A stretch of DNA of 55,783 nucleotides from a virus. Positions 40,126 to 45,901 of this stretch are shown piece after piece. Position 1 is the stretch's first letter. Each line of letters starts with the position of its first letter. The notes beneath the pieces are model-generated. The model made no database searches. It had not been told where the DNA came from and saw nothing but the letters and a program-made list of their open reading frames with translations. Location of the stretch: positions 1 through 55,783 of the IMG/VR virus record IMGVR_UViG_3300047564_005880; one strand, given 5' to 3'. The position numbers were made by a program, and so were the translations under genes.

Positions 40126-40443
40126 TCAACCGCCGATGTAGACCTTTTTTGCTCCTTCTGGGAGTCCATGATTACCAACAGCATCGCCATCAGCTACATC
40201 AGAACCCAATTTTCCGCATTTTTTGCCATTTACGAACACGGTATCCGACCCAGAAACGATTTTTCGGTCATTTCCAGAGTGAGTTGTGCTATCACAAGAG
40301 TGAGAAGCGTACTGATCATCAAGTCTACCGATCCCTTTACCGCCTGCAAAGACATTATTAGATGCCTGAACGAGCTGTGTGGGTGGAAAACAACCATGTC
40401 CAGTGCTGTAAGCGTCTTTTACTGCTGGTGTAGTCGCTGTCAT
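40126..40443 (-). CDS. PAAR-domain tail-spike tip protein (105 aa)
   Basis: The 105 residues show a PAAR-type layout: spaced glycine/valine turns (VQASNNVFAGGKGIGRLDD), metal-ligand-like His/Cys (SHSCDSTTHSGND), then SGSDTVFVNGKKCGKLGSDV and a final VYIGG. PAAR proteins cap the spike of contractile tails (T4 gp5.4) with a metal-bound tip that pierces the membrane. Its position upstream of gp25 and gp6 fits. Confidence 0.85.
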   Translation of the reverse strand: MTATTPAVKDAYSTGHGCFPPTQLVQASNNVFAGGKGIGRLDDQYASHSCDSTTHSGNDRKIVSGSDTVFVNGKKCGKLGSDVADGDAVGNHGLPEGAKKVYIGG

Positions 40444-40445
40444 TC

Positions 40446-41099
40446 TTAGTACCTACTCTTGTTGGCAATAATATCCTTCATCTTATCTCTTCCGAGATCC
40501 CAATTATTTAATATATTATGAGTTACAGGAAACACATAGGTCAAAGGAACACCTGCACAGAGCGTAACGACTGTATAAGTGTACGTTACAGTTCTAGATG
40601 CACGGAAGTCTGGTTTATATCGGATCAACGTATCGACAGGATTCGGAATGTCGTCTTCGTATTGACCACCTGTAGTATAGGCATCTGGTCCTACATTATC
40701 TTTATTGACAGTGTAGATCAAACCAGCTGGATCCTGCATAGAACTCTCTAGTTCTAGAATCGGAGTATGATAACTCTTTCCAGTCGTGTCATCACGGTAC
40801 TCCCATTCTCGTTCATCAAAATAAGTCTCGTTGAACGTACCATTAATTGAGATCGTATAGCTCGAAGATGGAGTAGCAGTAGGTATATACGTCAAATTAC
40901 CCAGAGGAAGACCAGGATCGAGTCCAGGCAGGATTCCAGTGGGTATAACGGGGTCTATGGCAGTCATGGTGACACTCTGTAAGACTTCCAGTGGTCCTGC
41001 AGGAGGTGGGCACTGTACCGTCATGATGACTGTAATCGTATCACTAAAAGGTACACCTATCGTAGCAGGATTAAAAGAGTTCTTGCTAAGTATTGCCAT
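40446..41099 (-). CDS. Putative baseplate/virion protein (217 aa)
   Basis: A 217-residue protein with beta-rich, proline-rich segments (FSDTITVIMTVQCPPPAG, LGNLTYIPTATPSSSYTISI) and a helical C-terminus (NNWDLGRDKMKDIIANKS). No signal peptide. Two bases separate it from the PAAR gene, so the products probably act together in the central spike or wedge. I do not recognise the family; gp53-like or hub-associated roles are possible but cannot be shown from the sequence. Confidence 0.7.
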   Translation of the reverse strand: MAILSKNSFNPATIGVPFSDTITVIMTVQCPPPAGPLEVLQSVTMTAIDPVIPTGILPGLDPGLPLGNLTYIPTATPSSSYTISINGTFNETYFDEREWEYRDDTTGKSYHTPILELESSMQDPAGLIYTVNKDNVGPDAYTTGGQYEDDIPNPVDTLIRYKPDFRASRTVTYTYTVVTLCAGVPLTYVFPVTHNILNNWDLGRDKMKDIIANKSRY

Positions 41100-41103
41100 A
41101 TCT

Positions 41104-41328
41104 CTAAGAGCTACGCGCCGAACGGGGTTTACGCGGTTTTTTAACCTCTAACGTATTTAACCGTTCGTCGTGGTCACAGACAATATCTACCAGTCTTTCA
41201 TATTCCTCTGAGCCAGGGCGGCGCATCATCAACTTTGAGTCGTTCACACGCTGCTCCAAGGCATCCAGCCGCGCCCAGAGAACTTTAATCAACTCACTGT
41301 CTTCCACTGACCAATCGCTCCTTTCCAA
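41104..41328 (-). CDS. Small helical protein with basic tail (74 aa)
   Basis: The 74 residues are mainly helical and charged (DSELIKVLWARLDALEQRV; EYERLVDIVCDHDERLNTLE), suggesting a short coiled coil, with a basic tail (KKPRKPRSARSS) that could bind nucleic acid. Its start overlaps the end of the previous gene by 35 bp. No family recognised. Confidence 0.6.
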   Translation of the reverse strand: MERSDWSVEDSELIKVLWARLDALEQRVNDSKLMMRRPGSEEYERLVDIVCDHDERLNTLEVKKPRKPRSARSS

Positions 41329-41506
41329 TATAATTCTCAGACAAATCGTAATGCATGACCCAATTTTCGGTAACGATGTAATAACCTGTCAGATTTTTCC
41401 CATCGTCTGTCCAACCATAGCTAATCACTCTCTCATTAATTTCTTCATGATCTAGAAGCAGATTCGTGTGAAGGTAGTGATTGTAGCGTTGGTGAAGATT
41501 GATCAT
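41294..41506 (-). CDS. Small unknown protein coupled to the PPTase gene (70 aa)
   Basis: I place the start at the ATG 41504-41506 (MINLHQRYNHYLHTNLLL), which overlaps the PPTase stop as ATGA; a longer reading from 41572 would run deep into the PPTase gene. The protein has an amphipathic first half and a strand-rich second half (GYYIVTENWVMHYDLSE). It is probably translated by reinitiation after the PPTase. Family unknown. Confidence 0.6.
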   Translation of the reverse strand: MINLHQRYNHYLHTNLLLDHEEINERVISYGWTDDGKNLTGYYIVTENWVMHYDLSENYIGKERLVSGRQ

Positions 41507-41970
41507 ACTGCAACTGCCCCCTTGATGTCTGGTGGAAGATCTTCTAGTGTAATTATAGTTCCCTCTGGACATTTTGCAAGATTCGTTGCAATCGTTAACT
41601 TATCACGTTTCACAGCTGCTTCCTTGCTGGTCCAGATTTCATAAAATTTTTCTCTGTCAGAGGTGATCTCTGAGGGATGAAAAAATCTTCGCGAAATTTG
41701 CTCAAAGGGGCGCTTTCGCATATACTCTATATCTATGCCAATTGGCATGGCAGCTACCGCGATGGCAACATAATTGCGGGTGTCGGACTTACTCCAATAC
41801 ACACTGGCAGGTTCTTTGCAGGACAGGCGACCTTCTAGGAAGTCAGCTATGCAAGCTCGGATAATCTTGGAGTGGGCGATTTGGGGTTCCTCAAAAAGGT
41901 ATACGAGAAAATTTTGCCCCAAAAAAATTTCTGAGATAGGGATCCTAAGTTTTTCGATGAATGATGTCAT
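41503..41970 (-). CDS. 4'-phosphopantetheinyl-transferase-like protein (155 aa)
   Basis: Sfp/AcpS-superfamily signatures are visible: GIDIEYM at about residues 78-84 (the Mg-binding GIDIE motif) and FYEIWTSKEAAVK at about 108-120 (the W..KEA..K motif with catalytic Glu/Lys). These enzymes move phosphopantetheine from CoA to a serine of carrier proteins. The upstream SHS-type block of Sfp enzymes appears as WSKSDTRNYVAIAVA, with Lys in place of the CoA-contacting His. At 155 residues it is shorter than Sfp (about 224). No acyl carrier protein is visible in the window, so the substrate would be a host or distant phage carrier. It opens the late baseplate run; a TATAAA-like box lies about 35-40 bp upstream. 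Motifs are clear; activity is inference. Confidence 0.82.
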   Translation of the reverse strand: MTSFIEKLRIPISEIFLGQNFLVYLFEEPQIAHSKIIRACIADFLEGRLSCKEPASVYWSKSDTRNYVAIAVAAMPIGIDIEYMRKRPFEQISRRFFHPSEITSDREKFYEIWTSKEAAVKRDKLTIATNLAKCPEGTIITLEDLPPDIKGAVAV

Positions 41971-42077
41971 GATTAGTTCGGTCGCGAATGCAAGACTTTA
42001 TAGATTAGCTCTTTGGGTCCCATATAACATGGGCTAGGGGGGCGACCCGCCACGGGGGCGGGCACTGTCCCTGAGGG
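41971..42077. promoter_or_regulatory. Intergenic leader with hairpins between early and late modules
   Basis: This gap has a TATAAAG element on the minus strand before the PPTase gene, a small CCCAT-N5-ATGGG hairpin, and a strong G+C hairpin (CCCGCC ... GGGCGGG, about 42049-42063). It marks the compositional switch between the G+C-rich small-gene tract and the late genes and may terminate the gene ending at 42078. Confidence 0.4.
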
Positions 42078-42266
42078 TCACTCGAAGGTGGGGAGGGCGG
42101 CGATCGCTTCATCGTGGTAGCGGTCAGCGTAGCATCCTGCCCACCACCAACCCTCAGCAGGGCGGATCTGACCAGCGTAGACTGTCTGGGGTGAGGTTTC
42201 GGTCTTGCGAGCGACCCACATGGTCTCGCGGGTTTCGAGGTCGCTGCACTGAGAGTAGATTGCCAT
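42078..42266 (-). CDS. Small unknown protein (62 aa)
   Basis: The start is taken at ATG 42264-42266 (MAIYSQCSDLETRETMWVA), because a TACAAT -10 box (42287-42292) and leader lie just upstream; a longer ORF to 42317 would place the promoter inside the gene. The protein is Trp/Tyr-rich near the C-terminus (AEGWWWAGCYADRYHDEAI). No Shine-Dalgarno; the leader ends CACCG-ATG. Family unknown. Confidence 0.6.
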   Translation of the reverse strand: MAIYSQCSDLETRETMWVARKTETSPQTVYAGQIRPAEGWWWAGCYADRYHDEAIAALPTFE

Positions 42267-42313
42267 CGGTGGGGTGTGAACTGAGAGAATTGTAGAGCAT
42301 CTAGGGGCAGGCG

Positions 42314-42535
42314 TCAACCCCTCGCTGCTGCCTCCATGCGTTCGTAGAATGCCAGGAACTTACGGGTCACCGTGGGGGAGAGGTCACGCGATCCGCTGCG
42401 ACCATGGATAGGGAGGGGGAAGGTCTCGCCCATGCTAGGATGGGAAATCTTGGCGTGACCGCTGCGACCGTCTCGGATGCTGCCGCCGATCTTGGTGACC
42501 ATGCTGCGAGCGGTGGTGATCTTGAGGGTCTTCAT
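42314..42535 (-). CDS. HicA-like toxin-fold protein (73 aa)
   Basis: The pattern K.GGSIRDGRSGHAKISHP...FPLPIHG......LSPTVTRKFL fits the HicA mRNA-interferase fold: a GSH-like His (H27), HP, a P.HG turn (H44-G45) and an L.P.T...L final helix. HicA proteins are RNA-cleaving partners of HicB antitoxins. No HicB-like partner is visible beside it, and phage HicA-like proteins can be regulators rather than toxins. Its ATG overlaps the stop of a 26-codon ORF (TGATG), implying coupling. Moderate confidence; the key His is present but the family is small and variable. Confidence 0.6.
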   Translation of the reverse strand: MKTLKITTARSMVTKIGGSIRDGRSGHAKISHPSMGETFPLPIHGRSGSRDLSPTVTRKFLAFYERMEAAARG

Positions 42536-42615
42536 CAGTAGGAGGGGTGAATGATGGTGAAGATGACAACCTTGCGATTGAAGGGGCGCAGGGCGCGGTT
42601 GAGAAGGCGAAGCAT
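42535..42615 (-). CDS. Tiny ORF coupled to the HicA-like gene (26 aa)
   Basis: A 26-codon ORF (MLRLLNRALRPFNRKVVIFT...) starts 2 bp after the stop of the 47-aa gene and ends TGATG, overlapping the HicA-like start. The product is basic and hydrophobic. It may be a real micropeptide or simply a translation bridge to the HicA-like gene. Low confidence. Confidence 0.35.
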   Translation of the reverse strand: MLRLLNRALRPFNRKVVIFTIIHPSY

Positions 42616-42617
42616 GA

Positions 42618-42761
42618 TCAGGGGGCGATGTGAGCAGGGGAACCGCAGGAGCGATAGAAGTCTACCATGCGCTCCGCTTCCTCTAGGGTCTTGAAGAACT
42701 GGGAGCGCCATTCGCAGGCGTTGTATGGGGTCTGATAACGGACTTCGTAGCGGGTGAGCAT
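42618..42761 (-). CDS. Small unknown protein (47 aa)
   Basis: A 47-residue ORF (MLTRYEVRYQTPYNACEWRS ... RMVDFYRSCGSPAHIAP) with beta-strand then helix character, as in small phage inhibitors, but no family recognised. A TAGACT -10-like box lies 22 bases before the ATG and the leader has no Shine-Dalgarno, as for its neighbours. Confidence 0.55.
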   Translation of the reverse strand: MLTRYEVRYQTPYNACEWRSQFFKTLEEAERMVDFYRSCGSPAHIAP

Positions 42762-42801
42762 CGGTCGTTTGCTGATGTGGTTAGTCTAGAGCTAGGGGCG
42801 A

Positions 42802-42978
42802 TCAGTCGCGGTCGCTGATGTGCCAGGTCCCCCACTGTCCCTCGGGTGCCTGATAGGTGCCAGCGGCGACGGCATCGCGGATCGCTTGGCGCTGTGCCTC
42901 CTCACGGGCGAGGCGCTCGGTGTACTCTGCCATCACCATGGCGATCAGTTCGTCGTGAGTCATCTTGGTTTTGTTCAT
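42802..42978 (-). CDS. Small helical protein (58 aa)
   Basis: A 58-residue protein: long charged helix (ELIAMVMAEYTERLAREEAQ, RQAIRDAVAAGTY) then GQWGTWHISDRD. Unknown family. The TAGACT box ends only six bases before the ATG, so if that is the promoter the mRNA would be nearly leaderless; an in-frame ATG five codons later is an alternative start. Confidence 0.6.
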   Translation of the reverse strand: MNKTKMTHDELIAMVMAEYTERLAREEAQRQAIRDAVAAGTYQAPEGQWGTWHISDRD

Positions 42979-43020
42979 GCTGTTAGTCTACAGGGTCAGG
43001 GGGCAGGATCGGGGGGCAGA

Positions 43021-43045
43021 GTGGACAGTGCCTCAACTGTCACAG
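43021..43045 (-). repeat. CTGTGACAGTT-family palindrome, copy 1
   Basis: The minus strand reads CTGTGACAGTT, then GAGGC, then ACTGTCCAC. The stop codon of the 53-aa gene (43040-43042) lies inside the left arm. It shares 21 identical bases with copy 4 at 44288. Confidence 0.7.
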
Positions 43046-43201
43046 GATCTGGAGGTCGTCCAGGATCTTGCCATCCTTACGGATCTCAGCATAGGTGAAC
43101 TCATCAGCGAGCACGTAGAGCAGGCGCTGTGCCTCAGCCCAGGTATCAACCGAGATCGATTCGTAGGGGGCAGAGGGAACGTAGACTGAGAAGCGGGACA
43201 T
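43040..43201 (-). CDS. Small unknown protein (53 aa)
   Basis: Start chosen at ATG 43199-43201 (MSRFSVYVPSAPYESISV), because the longer frame to 43237 would run through the promoter repeat at 43211-43234. The protein has an N-terminal strand, a helix (WAEAQRLLYVLADEF) and ends EIRKDGKILDDLQIL. Its TGA is in the 3' palindrome. No Shine-Dalgarno precedes it. Family unknown. Confidence 0.6.
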   Translation of the reverse strand: MSRFSVYVPSAPYESISVDTWAEAQRLLYVLADEFTYAEIRKDGKILDDLQIL

Positions 43202-43210
43202 GGGTTGGTT

Positions 43211-43234
43211 CGTTTCGATGCCCTTAGTATAGAG
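43211..43234 (-). promoter_or_regulatory. Duplicated promoter/leader element, copy A
   Basis: Identical over 24 bp to 43491-43514. On the minus strand it has CTATACTAAGGGC (-10 TATACT) followed by CATCGAAACG, leading into the 53-aa gene. Exact duplication before two unrelated genes indicates a mobile or selected promoter cassette. Confidence 0.65.
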
Positions 43235-43259
43235 CATCAGGGGGGCAGCGGTAGGGTCG

Positions 43260-43284
43260 GTGGACAGTAGCTAGGGTGTCACAC
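43260..43284 (-). repeat. CTGTGACAGTT-family palindrome, copy 2
   Basis: Minus strand GTGTGACACC...ACTGTCCAC, directly after the stop of the 64-aa gene (43287-43289). A 13-bp string (plus strand TGTCACACGGTCA) is repeated at 43558-43570. Confidence 0.6.
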
Positions 43285-43286
43285 GG

Positions 43287-43481
43287 TCAGTTGGCGAACC
43301 ATGCCTCGTGGGCAAGATCGGATGCCAACTCCTCTAGGTTGTCTTCGGTCAGGCGGGAACCGTAGAACTCCAGGATCTCAGGGTCCAGGCGGTCCAGGTC
43401 GCATCCGTAGAGGTCCACTGCCTGACGCTCTGCTAGGACCAGCAGATCATCGTAGAGGGAGAGCAGGCGGTCTTCGGTCAT
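43287..43481 (-). CDS. Small acidic helical protein (64 aa)
   Basis: A 64-residue acidic helical protein (RLLSLYDDLLVLAERQAVDL ... LTEDNLEELASDLAHEAW). Its composition resembles other acidic miniproteins in the window (44494-44706 and 45495-45695), which could be host-protein inhibitors or DNA mimics; this is inference. The promoter/leader is copy B of the 24-bp repeat, 10 bp before the ATG. Confidence 0.65.
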   Translation of the reverse strand: MTEDRLLSLYDDLLVLAERQAVDLYGCDLDRLDPEILEFYGSRLTEDNLEELASDLAHEAWFAN

Positions 43482-43490
43482 GAGTCGTTT

Positions 43491-43514
43491 CGTTTCGATG
43501 CCCTTAGTATAGAG
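43491..43514 (-). promoter_or_regulatory. Duplicated promoter/leader element, copy B
   Basis: A perfect 24-bp copy of 43211-43234, with TATACT as the minus-strand -10 box about 23 bases before the ATG at 43481. Confidence 0.65.
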
Positions 43515-43524
43515 GGTCAGGGGG

Positions 43525-43662
43525 TCAGTGGCGAGCGATCTGTGCCACCTTGTCTGCTGTCACACGGTCAAGGGTCTGGGCGAGGGTCAGGACCGATCCT
43601 AGAGTTTGTGAGAACATCAGGAGCAATCCTGCCACCAGAGCTAAGCGAATCGTATTTGCCAT
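43525..43662 (-). CDS. Small membrane or secreted protein (45 aa)
   Basis: A 45-residue ORF with a hydrophobic helix (IRLALVAGLLLMFSQTLGSV, residues 5-24) then a polar tail (LDRVTADKVAQIARH). It may be a membrane anchor or a signal peptide. Its 3' part contains a copy of the palindrome family (43540-43565). Family unknown. Confidence 0.55.
   Translation of the reverse strand: MANTIRLALVAGLLLMFSQTLGSVLTLAQTLDRVTADKVAQIARH
43540..43565 (-). repeat. CTGTGACAGTT-family palindrome, copy 3
   Basis: Minus strand GTGTGACAGC...AGGTGGCACAG. It lies inside the 3' end of the 45-aa ORF rather than after its stop, an exception that may mean the ORF call is wrong. Confidence 0.5.
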
Positions 43663-43667
43663 TTGTA

Positions 43668-43985
43668 TCAGTTAAGACGCATCCCAGAGAAGAAAGGAAT
43701 TGCACCGCCAGAGGGTACACTAACGTACCAATTCCAGTCCTTCTGAAATACACGCTCACCAGGGATTCCATGCTCGGAGAGAATAGCATTCAGGCGAGAC
43801 TTGGTGGTAGCAGACTGATGCCCACCATCGAACAATTCAATCCAGGTCTCACCAATTCGGGCGATCAGATTGCCGAACAGGTAGACATCGGAAACATGCG
43901 AACATGCGACGACTTCGGTATTGTCACGCTTGAAATCTTTGCCAGCAGTGATAGCGGCATTCATCAGACGCTCAATCTTACGCAT
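43668..43985 (-). CDS. Conserved-looking unknown protein (105 aa)
   Basis: A 105-residue mixed alpha/beta protein (IERLMNAAITAGKDFKRDNT; SDVYLFGNLIARIGETWIEL; TTKSRLNAILSEHGI; VFQKDWNWYVSV). The regular pattern suggests a small globular enzyme-associated or regulatory domain, but no family is named. A TATAAT box (44021-44026) lies 35 bp before the ATG; the leader is C-rich (CCCCCC-ATG) with no Shine-Dalgarno. Confidence 0.72.
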   Translation of the reverse strand: MRKIERLMNAAITAGKDFKRDNTEVVACSHVSDVYLFGNLIARIGETWIELFDGGHQSATTKSRLNAILSEHGIPGERVFQKDWNWYVSVPSGGAIPFFSGMRLN

Positions 43986-44020
43986 GGGGGGAAAGTGAAG
44001 TGGTTTGGTGAACTGAAAGA

Positions 44021-44026
44021 ATTATA
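44021..44026 (-). promoter_or_regulatory. -10 box TATAAT
   Basis: Exact TATAAT on the minus strand before the 105-aa gene; no clear TTGACA at -35. Confidence 0.5.
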
Positions 44027-44074
44027 GGATGCCCAGGGCGTTCAGCAACCAGGCGTAGACCAGATTAGGAAGTG

Positions 44075-44245
44075 TCACAGTCCGTTCAGCATGTCGTGGA
44101 TTGCCTCCTGATACTCCTCCCAGGTGGAGAAGCGATCCTGCAGGTGAGCAGGCACGACCCTAGGGGCAGGGGTCATGGATTGGCGGATCTCCCGCTCGGT
44201 GTACCCCTTCTGGCAGAGGTGGGCGATGTAAGGGTTGTTTGTCAT
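44075..44245 (-). CDS. Small unknown protein (56 aa)
   Basis: A 56-residue ORF (MTNNPYIAHLCQKGYTEREI ... STWEEYQEAIHDMLNGL), mostly helical. An exact TATAAT (44252-44257) ends six bases before the ATG, so the transcript could begin at the start codon. TGA lies in the half-palindrome AGTGTCACAG. Family unknown. Confidence 0.6.
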   Translation of the reverse strand: MTNNPYIAHLCQKGYTEREIRQSMTPAPRVVPAHLQDRFSTWEEYQEAIHDMLNGL

Positions 44246-44271
44246 GCAGACATTATAGGCACGGGTCGCGA

Positions 44272-44288
44272 CCGATCGGGGAGATCGG
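44272..44288 (-). terminator. CCGATC hairpin between two small genes
   Basis: CCGATC (44272-44277), a five-base loop and GATCGG (44283-44288) form a perfect stem between palindrome copy 4 and the TATAAT at 44252. No T-run, so it may be a terminator without U-tract or an operator at about -35. Confidence 0.45.
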
Positions 44289-44312
44289 TGGACAGTGCCT
44301 CAACTGTCCTAG
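44288..44312 (-). repeat. CTGTGACAGTT-family palindrome, copy 4
   Basis: Minus strand CTAGGACAGTT, GAGGC, ACTGTCCAC; the TAG stop of the 36-aa gene (44309-44311) is its first bases. Confidence 0.68.
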
Positions 44313-44419
44313 CTCTGACCCTCCAAACCTGCTCCGATCGCGAGCAATACCAGGTAGGAGATCCTAGCACATTTGTACCATCGGGTCTTGGTGTAGGCGG
44401 GGACCTTGCGACGTGCCAT
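44309..44419 (-). CDS. Small membrane protein (36 aa)
   Basis: A 36-residue ORF: basic N-terminus (MARRKVPAYTKTRWYK) then one hydrophobic helix (ISYLVLLAIGAGL). This is the layout of phage single-pass miniproteins. A TAGACT-like box lies 23 bases upstream. Stop is in the palindrome. Function unknown. Confidence 0.5.
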   Translation of the reverse strand: MARRKVPAYTKTRWYKCARISYLVLLAIGAGLEGQS

Positions 44420-44493
44420 AGAGTCAGACGATGGGGGAACAGTCTACCACAGGTTCGTGGTGATACAGAGCGAAGCGGCCGCCCTGAGCTATA

Positions 44494-44706
44494 CTAACTC
44501 AGCAGGTCTTCGATGAACTCCTCACCATACGATTCCAGGATCTCAGTCTCTAACTCCTCTGGGGTGTAACTGTTAAGATTCTCCACCAGAGTATCAAACA
44601 CAAACTGCTCCATGGTTTTCATGTCCATACCGTCCATGATTTGCTCAGCATAACGCTCAACAATTGTGCTGAACTCATCTGTCCAAACTTTAGCGTTGTT
44701 ACCCAT
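44494..44706 (-). CDS. Small acidic helical protein (70 aa)
   Basis: The 70 residues are strongly acidic and helical (EFSTIVERYAEQIMDGMDMK; EELETEILESYGEEFIEDLL). No family recognised; it resembles the neighbouring acidic miniproteins in character. It ends AGT-TAG, and the 14-bp end sequence (GCTATACTAACTCA on the plus strand, 44488-44501) is repeated at the end of the 66-aa gene (45489-45502). Confidence 0.7.
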   Translation of the reverse strand: MGNNAKVWTDEFSTIVERYAEQIMDGMDMKTMEQFVFDTLVENLNSYTPEELETEILESYGEEFIEDLLS

Positions 44707-44748
44707 GATTGAATGATTAAGTGTAAAGAATTGAGGGAAAGGTTGCCC

Positions 44749-45063
44749 TTAGGCGAAGACAACCTCTGCAACTTGCGACGTGGTGAGCATAACGCACTCC
44801 TGACGGAATTGGCGCTTCCACTCATCACCAACTGCTCGCAGATTGTCGAGCATAGCTACAGCGCCGAGCGAACGCTCATCAACAGTCACGCTGATGATCT
44901 TAGTCTGCTCAATCTCACCTTTCCAGATACCGATGCCATCGGTGATAGTGCAGCAGGGCATCAGAACGCACACGGTATCTTTAAGGAAAGATTGCCACAT
45001 TTGCTCGGTCACAGTACCAGCGTCGGGGATGTTGCGACCGAGGGAGAGAGTGTGGGTTTGCAC
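44749..45063 (-). CDS. DUF3574-like protein (104 aa)
   Basis: Read from a GTG at 45061-45063, the protein is VQTHTLSLGRNIPDAGTV, then QMWQSFLKDTV, ITDGIGIWKG, TKIISVTV and WKRQFRQECVML. The order FGR.IP...V....W..FL, G.W......K.....V, ...Y...F.QE.V fits DUF3574 as I recall it. A longer ATG reading (to 45144) would overlap the palindrome and the -10-like CATACT, so the GTG is preferred. Its role in bacteria is unknown. Family call is moderate. Confidence 0.62.
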   Translation of the reverse strand: MQTHTLSLGRNIPDAGTVTEQMWQSFLKDTVCVLMPCCTITDGIGIWKGEIEQTKIISVTVDERSLGAVAMLDNLRAVGDEWKRQFRQECVMLTTSQVAEVVFA

Positions 45064-45120
45064 TTGGTTTGTTTGAACTGAAGGTAGTATGGAGCAGATT
45101 GGGGGGGATTGCAAGTGGGT

Positions 45121-45146
45121 CTGTGCCACTTCCCGAACTGTCACAC
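45121..45146 (-). repeat. CTGTGACAGTT-family palindrome, copy 5
   Basis: Minus strand GTGTGACAGTTCGGG-AAGTGGCACAG, spanning the stop of the 66-aa gene (45141-45143). Confidence 0.7.
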
Positions 45147-45341
45147 CGACTGATCGATCAGCGCCTGTGCTGTGATATTACAATTAACCTCAGCGAATGC
45201 ATCGCGAACTTTCTCCTGTACCATATCAAATACGCTCTCATTCATCCACTCTGGGCACTCATCATGGAATTGCACAAGTATATTCAACACCTCCAATTCT
45301 TCGGCGTTGAATGCTTCGAGCAGGGCGAATCGGTTAAACAT
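45141..45341 (-). CDS. Small acidic helical protein (66 aa)
   Basis: Start at ATG 45339-45341 (MFNRFALLEAFNAEELEVLN) follows a TATACA box; a longer reading overlaps the promoter region. Helical and acidic throughout (NESVFDMVQEKVRDAFAEVN), perhaps a DNA-mimic or inhibitor type, but unproven. Stop lies in palindrome copy 5. Confidence 0.6.
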   Translation of the reverse strand: MFNRFALLEAFNAEELEVLNILVQFHDECPEWMNESVFDMVQEKVRDAFAEVNCNITAQALIDQSV

Positions 45342-45387
45342 TTGAATTTCGTGTATGTGTATACAATACATGATCACGAGCACAAAA

Positions 45388-45431
45388 CAACCCCCACTGT
45401 GACACTTCGCAAACTGGCACAGGAGGGGTTG
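45388..45431 (-). terminator. Strong terminator containing palindrome copy 6
   Basis: CAACCCC and GGGGTTG flank a CTGTG...CACAG stem (14 bp with two mismatches); the minus strand continues with TTTTG. The inner part is copy 6 of the palindrome family (45397-45422). It lies between the 45495 gene and the 45341 gene. Confidence 0.7.
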
Positions 45432-45494
45432 CTGATATCGGTTCTGTGATATAGGGTGATGAGCAGTTAAGAATTCGAGCGGCAGTTAGCTATA

Positions 45495-45695
45495 CTAACT
45501 CACGCCGACTTCGTAACACAAACCCTCCAGAACATAGTACTGAGAGAGTAACTCTAACTCAGGGCATGAGTTAATTAGATCGGTGTCTAGAAGATACTGC
45601 ACCAGATCTACACTCTCCTCAGCATCTAGACCAACATCGCTATACTTTTCGTATAGCACTTGGTACTTATCGAAGGTTGTTAGATCAGTCTTCAT
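45495..45695 (-). CDS. Small acidic helical protein (66 aa)
   Basis: Start at ATG 45693-45695 (MKTDLTTFDKYQVLYEKYSD). Acidic and helical (LDAEESVDLVQYLLDTDLI; ELELLSQYYVLEGLCYEV). It overlaps the end of the basic 60-aa gene by 11 bp. Unknown family. Confidence 0.65.
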   Translation of the reverse strand: MKTDLTTFDKYQVLYEKYSDVGLDAEESVDLVQYLLDTDLINSCPELELLSQYYVLEGLCYEVGVS

Positions 45696-45867
45696 AAGTA
45701 TACTCATCCTCATCGAAGTCTAGATCTACTGCCTTGATCCTCTTAGAGTTACTTACCTTGTCTAAGTAACCACTCTGAGCTAGATCAAGATAATTAGCAT
45801 ATTCTTTCTTTTTCTGAGAAAAGGAAGAGTTTCTACCCTTTCCACGATAATTCCAGGTTTTTGCCAT
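45685..45867 (-). CDS. Small basic-then-acidic protein (60 aa)
   Basis: The N-terminus (MAKTWNYRGKGRNSSFSQK) is basic, the C-terminus (VDLDFDEDEYTYED) very acidic. This bipolar layout suggests nucleic-acid or protein binding; not recognised. The MAK..(R)GKG start recalls the basic protein at 39924-40070. Confidence 0.6.
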   Translation of the reverse strand: MAKTWNYRGKGRNSSFSQKKKEYANYLDLAQSGYLDKVSNSKRIKAVDLDFDEDEYTYED

Positions 45868-45901
45868 TTTTGTTACTTTTTACCGTTTTTGATAGTTTTT
45901 G

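Noticed and set aside
43202-43237. N-terminal extension (MLYTKGIETNQP) of the 53-aa gene
   Set aside because: It would run through the duplicated promoter/leader element; the ATG at 43201 is preferred.
44488-45502. Repeated GCTATACTAACTCA at 44488-44501 and 45489-45502
   Set aside because: Both copies overlap the AGT-TAG ends of two acidic genes; a plus-strand -10 is possible but no plus gene or -35 follows, so only the duplication is noted.
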